Positions 1 to 5,051 of a DNA stretch of 5,051 bases are shown here, piece after piece. Both the position numbers and the translations under genes were made by a program. Numbering within the stretch: the first letter of the stretch is position 1; each line of letters opens with the position of its first letter. Source of the stretch: Candidatus Kuenenia stuttgartensis. GTDB taxonomy: Bacteria > Planctomycetota > Planctomycetia > Isosphaerales > Isosphaeraceae. The stretch spans positions 1-5,051 of the forward strand of contig CAMCFM010000366.1 in NCBI GenBank assembly GCA_945874095.1, read 5' to 3'. A model generated the notes under the pieces. That model was not told the origin of the DNA and did no database searches. It saw only the letters and a list, made by a program, of their open reading frames with translations.

Positions 1-1187
1 ATGACGGGAGTCGATATTGCTGGCATTTGCTTGACAGGAATCCCATCGCCTGTCAAAAGTCTATAAACGGGATCAGCTCCCACGGTGCTCAGAAACTCAC
101 CCTTGGGATCAGCCCAGGTGTCTTTTTCGGCACTTGCAATATAAACTGGACGTGGGGCCACCAGAGCGACCAGCGAATGGGCGTCGAATGGCATTTTATC
201 TTCATTCTGGTTGTATTTCCGAAAGTTCTGGCTGAACCAGTGCGGGAAGGCCGTATTGATGCGAAAAACGGTCTCGCCAATTTCCCGACGTTCAATCGCA
301 GCACCACCACATCCGGAATTATTGGCAATGACAAGGGCAAACCGAGGGTCGGAAATACCTGCCCAAAGCGAGGCCTTGCCGAGCCTTGAGTGGCCGATCA
401 CAGCCACTTTGGAAGTATCAATATCGGAGTCGTTCTGGAGATAATCGAGAGACCGGCTCAAGCCCCAGGCCCACCCACCAATCGATCCCCATTCATCATC
501 CGATCGGCCTTTCTGGCTGGGATCGCGAAACAACGAGTGCACTCCGTTATGAAATCCATCGTCAAAGTCAGGGTCAATATCGCCATAATAAATGGTGACC
601 ACGCCGTATCCATTTCTGAGGATTTTCTCCACCTGCCAGCGACTCGCTTCGCTGCCTCTGAGCTTCTCGGTGGCTCGATTCTGGATCACACTGTTATTCT
701 TGTTGGGCCTCATCCACGACTTTGACAATGGAACGTCAGCCTCTTTCGTGACCGCCTGATTGCCATTGAAATTCAAGCCCATGAAAATCGGAACTTTGCC
801 AGTCGCTTGACTGGGCGTATAAATGAGTAATTCCACAGGCACATCTTTCCCATTGCGTTTGAAGTGCAATGTGACCAGCTTGCGTTTAGCCAGTCCGCCC
901 AGTGCATCGGTTTTAATCTGGGGCGTATCGGCAGCAATTTCCACAGATTCTTTCGGCATTCTGCCAAACATCTCCCGAGTCACGGTTTCCAGCAGTTCAG
1001 ATCGGCGGGCAGGCCAGTCTTTTGCGGACCCGACTTTCCGGCCATCGTTGAATTGCAACGGGTCAGGAAGCGTATAAGGCTTGATTTTTGACTCATCGTA
1101 ATTGGCTGGAGGAACTTTGGATAAGTCCTGAGCCAGACAGGGAGAAGCGATCAGGCCTGATGCGATGAGGATTCGAAGTCGTTTCAT
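1..1187 (-). CDS. Exported CE15-like glucuronoyl esterase / acetylxylan-esterase-type alpha/beta hydrolase (3' end cut by window)
   Basis: The minus-strand frame is open from ATG at 1187 to the left edge, giving 395 residues with no stop; the C-terminus is missing. Residues 1-19 form a Sec signal peptide (MKRLRIL, hydrophobic core, likely cleavage after CLA), so the enzyme probably acts in the periplasm or outside. The rest matches bacterial CE15-type proteins: PDPL near 41-44, the nucleophile elbow GHSRLGK at 265-271 (Ser267), NNSGCGGAA at 289-297, FPHWF at 314-318, DAHSL at 335-339, and APRPVYIASAEKDTWADP at 344-361. CE15 enzymes cleave esters between 4-O-methylglucuronate on xylan and lignin alcohols. 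The acid at the fungal Glu position (23 residues after the Ser) is Asn290 here; Asp356 after the APRPVYIASA strand is a candidate substitute. The catalytic His is expected in the missing C-terminus, perhaps 10-15 residues past the edge. No strong Shine-Dalgarno sequence precedes the ATG. Databases often label this family acetylxylan esterase; the fold is certain, the substrate is not. Confidence 0.9.
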   Translation of the reverse strand, partial: MKRLRILIASGLIASPCLAQDLSKVPPANYDESKIKPYTLPDPLQFNDGRKVGSAKDWPARRSELLETVTREMFGRMPKESVEIAADTPQIKTDALGGLAKRKLVTLHFKRNGKDVPVELLIYTPSQATGKVPIFMGLNFNGNQAVTKEADVPLSKSWMRPNKNNSVIQNRATEKLRGSEASRWQVEKILRNGYGVVTIYYGDIDPDFDDGFHNGVHSLFRDPSQKGRSDDEWGSIGGWAWGLSRSLDYLQNDSDIDTSKVAVIGHSRLGKASLWAGISDPRFALVIANNSGCGGAAIERREIGETVFRINTAFPHWFSQNFRKYNQNEDKMPFDAHSLVALVAPRPVYIASAEKDTWADPKGEFLSTVGADPVYRLLTGDGIPVKQMPAISTPV

Positions 1188-1451
1188 TTCGATACGGGTT
1201 CCACGAATTTTAGGGATTTGCGGGAGAGTCTGATCAATCAGTGATGATCAAATCATAAGGCTTCTCGGGGGATCGCTCAAGAGCTTATGATCCAATCGGG
1301 TTGTTTTACAATTCTCAAAAATTTATCTGGCATACCGAATTCCGATGACCGATAATCAGAGTTATTCCCCCTATTCGGTGATACTTCATACGGGGCATCC
1401 TCCAAAAATCCACCCGAACCTCTCACTCTCATTACATCAGGAGTAAGTCGA
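1188..1451. promoter_or_regulatory. Divergent intergenic region between esterase and oxidoreductase genes
   Basis: This 264-base gap separates two divergently transcribed genes and should hold both promoters. No strong consensus promoter is visible. A weak plus-strand candidate is TTGTTT (1301-1306), a 17-base spacer, then TATCTG (1324-1329). Two copies of the palindrome TGATCA (1231-1236 and 1245-1250) lie on the esterase side, 14 bases apart start to start. An inverted repeat ACCGAAT (1334-1340) / ATTCGGT (1373-1379) encloses 32 bases on the oxidoreductase side. None of these can be assigned to a known regulator from sequence alone, and no coding sequence is credible here. Confidence 0.4.
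1439..1443 (+). promoter_or_regulatory. Ribosome binding site of the oxidoreductase gene
   Basis: AGGAG lies 8 bases before the ATG at 1452 and supports that start codon. The start is also confirmed by the Tat signal that begins immediately after it. Confidence 0.8.
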
Positions 1452-2903
1452 ATGTCCAAGCAGATTCATCGTCGCGATGCTTTGAAATTCAGTGCCGGTG
1501 CAGGCCTTTTATTTGCTGTGAGCGGCACAAAAAGCTCGGGGCGGGTCATCGGTGCGAACGACACGATTCGCCTTGCTGTGGCCGGTGTGAATGGTCGAGG
1601 TGCAAGCCATGTCCAGGAGTTCTCGAATATCAAAGGTGTCGCAGTCACACACCTGATCGACCCGGATACGCGTACTTATGCGAAGTACGTGAAGGGCTTG
1701 ACAGAGAAGAACGGCCACGCGCCGATTTGCGTGCAGGATTCGCGTAAAGCTTTGGAAGATAAGAATATTGATGCCATTTCCATCGCCACGCCGAACCACT
1801 GGCACTCGCTTTTGACGATTTGGGGATGTCAGGCAGGCAAAGATGTTTATGTTGAAAAGCCGATGAGCCATAACGTGGCCGAAGGCAAAATGGCTGTGGA
1901 AGCGGCCCGGAAATACAATCGGATCGTTCAGCACGGGACTCAGGGACGAAGCTCCAAAAGCTGGGCACAGGCTCTGGACTTGATCAAAAGCGGCCAGGCC
2001 GGCAAGGTTCTCGTTTCAAGGGCTCTTTGCTATAAGCCTCGTGGTTCGATAGGGATCAAGCCAGTCTCAGCTGCACCGAAAGAAATCGATTTCGATATCT
2101 GGACCGGCCCCGCACCGGCTCAGCCGCATCATGCCAATCTGGTGCATTACAACTGGCACTGGTTCTGGGACTTCGGCAACGGCGATATCGGCAACCAGGG
2201 GGTGCACCAAATGGACGTGGCCCGCTGGATGATCCCTGGAGCCACGGTTCCCAAGTCGGTTGTGAGCCTTGGTGGGCGGTTTGGGTATAAGGATCAGGGC
2301 CAGACGGCAAACACTCAGATTACGGTCATGGATTTTGGCGGCCCGCTATTAACATTTGAAGTGCGTGGCCTGAAAACCGGCGAATTCATGGGTGAAAAGG
2401 TCGGCAATATCATTCATCTTGAAGGTGGTACCATTGCTGGAGACAAGTGGATTCCCAAGGGAGAAACAAAGTCTCAGCCTCTGCCAAAACTGGGCGAAGC
2501 CAAGCGTGGGCCCGGCAATGGCAATCACTTCGCCAACTTTATCGAGGCTGTACGGAGCCGAAAAACCGACGATCTCAACGCCGACATCCTTGAAGGACAT
2601 TATTCCAGCACTTGCTGCCACTTGTCCAATATCAGCTATCGGCTCGGTCAGCCGGTGCCGTTTGCATCAAACAGCACCCCATTTGGGACCGTGGCCGACG
2701 GCAATGAGACTTTCAGCCGGATGCGCGATCACCTGAAAGATGATAATGCAATCTCGTTGGAAGGCCTGAATTATATCCTCGGGCCAACGTTGAAATTCAA
2801 TGCCTCGACCGAGCGATTCATCGACGCCCCAGCAGCCGATGCACTGCTCTCGCGTGCAGGCCGCCAGGGATACAGCGTCCCAACGACTCTGGCATCGTTG
2901 TAA
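1452..2903 (+). CDS. Tat-exported Gfo/Idh/MocA-family oxidoreductase
   Basis: This is a complete 483-residue NAD(P)-dependent oxidoreductase of the Gfo/Idh/MocA superfamily, which oxidises or reduces sugars, inositols and their derivatives. The N-terminus is a twin-arginine signal (HRRDALKF at 6-13, then a hydrophobic stretch 14-24), so the folded, cofactor-loaded protein is probably exported. The Rossmann domain starts at about 38 with the dinucleotide-binding loop VAGVNGRG (43-50); ATPNHWH (112-118) and EKPMSHN (135-141) follow, with Lys136 the family's usual active-site lysine. The C-terminal domain carries NWHWFWDFGNGDIGNQGVH (234-252) continuing to QMDVARW (253-259); His252 and Asp255 fit the family's D-x-G-x-H-x-x-D motif, with Asn248 in place of the first Asp. 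The length is usual for the secreted planctomycete subgroup, which is longer than cytoplasmic members. It is a single-gene unit with its own ribosome binding site and terminator. The exact substrate cannot be read from sequence. Confidence 0.95.
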   Translation: MSKQIHRRDALKFSAGAGLLFAVSGTKSSGRVIGANDTIRLAVAGVNGRGASHVQEFSNIKGVAVTHLIDPDTRTYAKYVKGLTEKNGHAPICVQDSRKALEDKNIDAISIATPNHWHSLLTIWGCQAGKDVYVEKPMSHNVAEGKMAVEAARKYNRIVQHGTQGRSSKSWAQALDLIKSGQAGKVLVSRALCYKPRGSIGIKPVSAAPKEIDFDIWTGPAPAQPHHANLVHYNWHWFWDFGNGDIGNQGVHQMDVARWMIPGATVPKSVVSLGGRFGYKDQGQTANTQITVMDFGGPLLTFEVRGLKTGEFMGEKVGNIIHLEGGTIAGDKWIPKGETKSQPLPKLGEAKRGPGNGNHFANFIEAVRSRKTDDLNADILEGHYSSTCCHLSNISYRLGQPVPFASNSTPFGTVADGNETFSRMRDHLKDDNAISLEGLNYILGPTLKFNASTERFIDAPAADALLSRAGRQGYSVPTTLASL

Positions 2904-2922
2904 TCAGTGATTTCTGAAATTG

Positions 2923-2960
2923 AAGGAGTGCAGGAACATGATTCCTGCACTCCTTTTTTT
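2923..2960 (+). terminator. Strong intrinsic terminator after the oxidoreductase gene
   Basis: A perfect 14-base-pair stem (2923-2936 with 2942-2955) around a 5-base loop is followed by a run of seven T (2954-2960). It starts 19 bases after the oxidoreductase stop. The convergent SMP-30 gene ends only 18 bases beyond the T run. In the opposite direction the same stem is followed by a weaker, interrupted T-rich stretch, so it may partly stop transcription from both sides. Confidence 0.93.
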
Positions 2961-2977
2961 ATTTAACAACGTGTCGA

Positions 2978-3880
2978 TCAAGATGATTTCCAGGGCATTA
3001 CGCCCTGAACATTCAAACGAAATCGAAACACCTGATCCACTGCTGTCACGCAGAGGCTGGAGGCATGTGGCCCGCACCAGGCGAGGTTTGAAGGTCGTTT
3101 TGGAGTTGCAATGATTCCCAGAAACTGGCCGGTTGGTTCGTAGACCCAGATACCACCCAGGACAGCCACATAAACGCGTCCATCGGTATCAACCTTCATG
3201 CCGTCAGGTCCGCCGGGGCCATCGGTGTCAAATTTGGCGAAAATTCGGCCTGAGCCACTTTGAATTTCGCCACTTTTTGTTATTTCAAATGCACGGAGGT
3301 GATACCGGAATGTATCACAGACGTAAAGTGTTTTTTCATCAGGCGAAAGGGCGAGGCCATTGGGCCTTTCAAAATCATCGAGAAGCAATTTGGGATTCGC
3401 CCAGCCTGGGCGATAAGAATAAACGCCCTGAAAATGCAACTGGCGGTTTTCAGGATCCACTCCATACGGAGGGTCTGTGAATAGAATCAAGCCATCCTTG
3501 CGGGTGATGATATCGTTTGGGCTATTGAGCCTTGCGCCTTCCCAGAGTTCCAATTCGGTTCTCAAATCGGTGCCATCGGGCTTCATGCTTGAAAGCCGCC
3601 GACCATTTTGCTCACAGATCCAGATACGTCCATCCGGGCCCCAGGTTTGACCATTTGCGGCGTTGGTGTTTTGGCGAAGCAATTGCAATCCATTGGCTTC
3701 CGACCATTTCCAGGTTTTGTCCGACTTTAAATCTTCAAAAATCAAGGAGCCATCAGCCAGTTCCAAAGGGCCTTCTGTGAAGACAAATCCATCGGCCAAA
3801 AGTTCGCGATTCGGTTCAGCAAGAAGCGAACTCACACCATGATCACGCAAAAAAGTCACAGGTTCGTTTCGGATAATCAT
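2978..3880 (-). CDS. SMP-30/gluconolactonase/LRE-family protein
   Basis: This complete 300-residue protein belongs to the SMP-30/gluconolactonase family of six-bladed beta-propellers, which hydrolyse sugar lactones such as gluconolactone using one bound divalent metal. All four expected metal or active-site positions are visible: Glu36 in FTEGP, Asn122 in NSPND, Asn174 in RPNGLALSPDE, and Asp226 in GPDGM. Typical blade motifs recur (DGSLIFED 43-50, GPDGRIWICE 81-90, DEKTLYVCDT 181-190, DTDGRVYVAV 231-240). There is no signal peptide, so it is probably cytoplasmic. The ATG is preceded by AGAGG about 11 bases upstream and GAG about 6 bases upstream, which gives weak support for the start. It lies 18 bases after the arsR stop with no terminator between, so the two are probably co-transcribed. 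The real substrate could be another sugar lactone, or it could be a related hydrolase. Confidence 0.93.
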   Translation of the reverse strand: MIIRNEPVTFLRDHGVSSLLAEPNRELLADGFVFTEGPLELADGSLIFEDLKSDKTWKWSEANGLQLLRQNTNAANGQTWGPDGRIWICEQNGRRLSSMKPDGTDLRTELELWEGARLNSPNDIITRKDGLILFTDPPYGVDPENRQLHFQGVYSYRPGWANPKLLLDDFERPNGLALSPDEKTLYVCDTFRYHLRAFEITKSGEIQSGSGRIFAKFDTDGPGGPDGMKVDTDGRVYVAVLGGIWVYEPTGQFLGIIATPKRPSNLAWCGPHASSLCVTAVDQVFRFRLNVQGVMPWKSS

Positions 3881-3898
3881 TTGAATCTCAGCCTCTGT

Positions 3899-4255
3899 TT
3901 ATGAATTCGTTTTGAAGGTTTCAATGGAATTGGTTTTGGGAGTATCGATTGTTATTGGTCGATTCTGGCAAACAGCATCGCACAGTGCAATCACCATGGG
4001 ATCTTTGATGGAATACCAGACCCGGGTGCCTTGTTTGCGTCTGGCCAGCATGCCGCTTCGGGTTAACAGGGAAAGATGCTTTGAGACATTCGCCTGACTT
4101 TGTCCTGTAGAGGCCACAATTTCGTTGACGGTCAACGCTCCGCCCATCAGGCTTCGGAGGATCTTCAGACGCGATTCATCGCCCATGATCTGAAAGATCT
4201 GCGCCATTTGGGTAATCATTGTGTCGTCGGGCAGATGTTTGGTCGATGTTGACAT
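3899..4255 (-). CDS. ArsR/SmtB-family transcriptional repressor
   Basis: This is a winged-helix repressor of the ArsR family. From ATG at 4255 it has 118 residues: GDESRLKIL (25-33), the helix-turn-helix around LTVNEIVASTGQSQANVSKH (41-60), the wing RRKQGTRVWYSI (72-83), then a last helix with Cys92 and Cys96 (CDAVC). A longer frame starts at a GTG at 4318 (139 residues), but it has no ribosome binding site and its extra 21 residues are not ArsR-like. A third choice is ATG at 4219, which would fit better if the minus-strand TATAAT at 4259-4254 is the real -10 box. The gene is divergent from a YgaP-like rhodanese, as expected for relatives of BigR and E. coli YgaV that sense sulfide or persulfide. 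The first cysteine of those sensors (in RLLILC) is an Arg here (Arg34), so the sensing site is probably the CX3C pair; metal sensing is an alternative. Confidence 0.9.
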   Translation of the reverse strand: MSTSTKHLPDDTMITQMAQIFQIMGDESRLKILRSLMGGALTVNEIVASTGQSQANVSKHLSLLTRSGMLARRKQGTRVWYSIKDPMVIALCDAVCQNRPITIDTPKTNSIETFKTNS

Positions 4256-4277
4256 TATAACCCGCTGGTTATATAGT
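4249..4277 (+). promoter_or_regulatory. Sigma70-type promoter of the small membrane protein/rhodanese operon
   Basis: A perfect -35 box TTGACA (4249-4254) is followed after 17 bases by TATAGT (4272-4277), which matches the -10 consensus at five of six positions. Transcription would begin near 4284, leaving a leader of about 120 bases before the start codon at 4407. The -35 box lies inside the start of the divergent arsR gene. Planctomycete promoters are not always of this type, so the call rests on the match itself. Confidence 0.7.
4256..4273. promoter_or_regulatory. Likely ArsR operator (7+4+7 inverted repeat)
   Basis: TATAACC (4256-4262) and GGTTATA (4267-4273) form a perfect 7-base dyad with a 4-base spacer. 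It fills the spacer of the plus-strand promoter and directly abuts the arsR ATG at 4255. An ArsR dimer bound here would block polymerase in the rhodanese direction, and probably the arsR direction too, because a TATAAT (4259-4254, minus strand) overlaps it. AT-rich dyads of this kind are known as operators of ArsR-family proteins. Confidence 0.7.
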
Positions 4278-4390
4278 TGGACATAGAGAGAGTGCCGATC
4301 GAATAGAACAAGAGCCACGGATCCGATGCATATGAATATGGAGCAGGAGCCGGGCGAAGGTCAAGCCCCGTTGCAGGTTCAGCGAGTCTC

Positions 4391-4396
4391 AAGGAG
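4391..4396 (+). promoter_or_regulatory. Ribosome binding site that sets the start of the small membrane protein
   Basis: AAGGAG sits 10 bases before the ATG at 4407. The upstream in-frame ATGs at 4326, 4332 and 4338 have no comparable site, so translation very probably starts at 4407, giving 51 rather than 78 residues. Confidence 0.75.
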
Positions 4397-4406
4397 TCGC
4401 GAGAGC

Positions 4407-4562
4407 ATGGAAACATTGGTCATAGTCGGCGTTCTGATAGCCTATCTCGTATTGATGAGATGGGCACTGCCGCGCATGGGCGTGCCGACTTGCGGTTCGG
4501 GTGAATGCTCTGTTTTCCCGTTAGCCGAGTCTCGGTCTGAGACGAATGGCCCCAGTCAATAA
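4407..4562 (+). CDS. Small single-pass membrane protein with a CX4C motif, unknown function
   Basis: I do not recognise this family. The 51-residue product has one hydrophobic segment at about residues 3-17 (TLVIVGVLIAYLVLM), then a basic, aromatic stretch (RWALPR), then GVPTCGSGEC with Cys29 and Cys34, and a polar tail. The positive residues after the segment suggest that the cysteines and tail face the cytoplasm. It is the first gene after the operator-controlled promoter and is followed 57 bases later by the rhodanese gene, so it probably belongs to the same operon. The cysteine pair and this context suggest, without proving, a role in sulfane sulfur or thiol handling, perhaps as a partner of the membrane-bound rhodanese. 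A longer 78-residue reading from 4326 is possible but lacks a ribosome binding site, and its extra residues look like translated leader. Confidence 0.7.
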   Translation: METLVIVGVLIAYLVLMRWALPRMGVPTCGSGECSVFPLAESRSETNGPSQ

Positions 4563-4619
4563 AATTGTCTTTTGAGCGGATTCATCGGTTGACATCTTCA
4601 CTTGAAAGGTTCTGATTCC

Positions 4620-5051
4620 ATGAGCGTTCCATCATCTGTAGCATCTATTACAGTCTCTGAACTTGCCGCAAAAATGGCAGGTGGCGAGCGGATCGACCTG
4701 ATTGATGTCAGGACACCGGCTGAATTTACAGAAATTCATGCGGAACCCGCCAAGCTATTGTCACTTGATAAATTGACGGTGGATTCTGTGAAGCAGATTT
4801 GCAGCACGAATCAAACCGCCCCAATTTATGTCATCTGCAAGTCAGGTGGACGTGGTCGGCAGGCTTGCGAAAAACTGCAATCTGCTGGCCTGAATGTTAT
4901 TAATGTGGAAGGTGGAACCACCGCCTGGGCTGCCGCCGGGTTGCCTGTGGTTCGGGGCAGGAAGACGATCAGCCTTGAGCGTCAGGTGCGAATCGCGGCT
5001 GGATCGCTGGTCTTTGCAGGCACGCTTTTGGGGGCGATCGTAAACCCTCTG
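4620..5051 (+). CDS. YgaP-like rhodanese-DUF2892 membrane protein (3' end cut by window)
   Basis: The frame is open from ATG at 4620 to the right edge (144 residues visible). Residues 9-112 are a single rhodanese domain: IDLIDVRTPAEF (25-36), the active-site loop CKSGGR (73-78; Cys73 as the persulfide carrier, Arg78), and VEGGTTAWAAAGLPV (96-110). From 118 the sequence SLERQVRIAAGSLVFAGTLLGAIVN resembles the start of the DUF2892 two-helix membrane domain of E. coli YgaP, which follows its rhodanese domain in the same way. The second half of that domain lies beyond the window. YgaP transfers sulfane sulfur at the inner face of the membrane. AAAGG (4605-4609), 10 bases upstream, supports the start. 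There is no terminator between it and the small gene upstream, and the operon is likely under the divergent ArsR repressor. Confidence 0.92.
   Translation, partial: MSVPSSVASITVSELAAKMAGGERIDLIDVRTPAEFTEIHAEPAKLLSLDKLTVDSVKQICSTNQTAPIYVICKSGGRGRQACEKLQSAGLNVINVEGGTTAWAAAGLPVVRGRKTISLERQVRIAAGSLVFAGTLLGAIVNPL

Noticed and set aside
390..725. Open frame of 111 codons on the plus strand inside the esterase gene
   Set aside because: It is antisense to a clearly conserved esterase frame and its translation shows no recognisable motif; it is a shadow of the real gene, as are the other plus-strand frames between 27 and 1091.
2392..2736. Open frame of 114 codons on the plus strand inside the oxidoreductase gene
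   Set aside because: It overlaps conserved oxidoreductase codons in another frame and has no ribosome binding site or family signature.
3133..3480. Open frame of 115 codons on the plus strand across the SMP-30 gene
   Set aside because: It is antisense to metal-site and blade motifs of the SMP-30 protein, with a low-quality composition rich in His, Arg and Gln.
4256..4318. GTG start at 4318 for the ArsR gene
   Set aside because: The extra 21 residues are not ArsR-like, no ribosome binding site precedes the GTG, and they would be translated across the operator and promoter.
4326..4406. N-terminal extension of the small membrane protein, starting at ATG 4326
   Set aside because: There is no ribosome binding site before 4326, whereas AAGGAG precedes 4407 at good spacing; the extension is polar and unstructured.
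4529..4543. GTCTC/GAGAC inverted repeat as a terminator
   Set aside because: It has only five base pairs, lies inside the small coding sequence, and has no T run after it.
4589..4617. A second TTGACA (4589-4594) as a separate promoter for the rhodanese gene
   Set aside because: No acceptable -10 box lies 16-18 bases downstream, and a start there would leave no room for the ribosome binding site at 4605-4609.

Overview
The window looks like chromosomal DNA of a Planctomycetota bacterium. The reasons are an exported CE15-type carbohydrate esterase, a Tat-signal Gfo/Idh/MocA oxidoreductase with the WHWFWDFGNGDIGNQGVHQMD-type core common in that phylum, a small SMP-30 lactonase, and roughly even GC content. 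This assignment is by resemblance of the protein families; no rRNA or other phylogenetic marker is present.

Layout: (1) Positions 1-1187, minus strand, hold an exported CE15/acetylxylan-esterase-like hydrolase whose 3' end runs off the left edge. (2) A 264-base divergent intergenic region separates it from (3) a plus-strand Tat-exported Gfo/Idh/MocA oxidoreductase (1452-2903), closed by a textbook intrinsic terminator (2923-2960). (4) Convergent to it is a minus-strand pair: an ArsR-family repressor (translated from about 4255 down to 3899) followed 18 bases later by an SMP-30/gluconolactonase-family protein (3880-2978). (5) Divergent from arsR is a plus-strand sulfur-type operon: a previously unremarked 51-residue single-pass membrane protein with a CX4C motif (4407-4562), then a YgaP-like protein with a rhodanese domain fused to the start of a DUF2892 membrane domain (4620 to beyond the right edge).

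The most informative part is the arsR/ygaP divergent region. A near-consensus plus-strand promoter (TTGACA, 17-base spacer, TATAGT; 4249-4277) carries a 7+4+7 inverted repeat inside its spacer (4256-4273). The same bases form a TATAAT on the minus strand at the arsR start. This is what a self-regulated ArsR switch controlling both directions should look like. It resembles the ygaV-ygaP pairing of E. coli and the BigR systems, in which an ArsR-family persulfide sensor controls a rhodanese. Here, however, the regulator lacks the first of the two BigR/YgaV cysteines and instead has a local CX3C pair in its last helix, and the operon has an extra small cysteine-bearing membrane protein.

The left half (esterase, oxidoreductase) and the SMP-30 protein could all act on sugar acids or lactones from plant polysaccharide, but the genes are in separate transcription units, so that link is only a suggestion. 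No RNA genes, CRISPR arrays, insertion sequences or attachment sites were seen.
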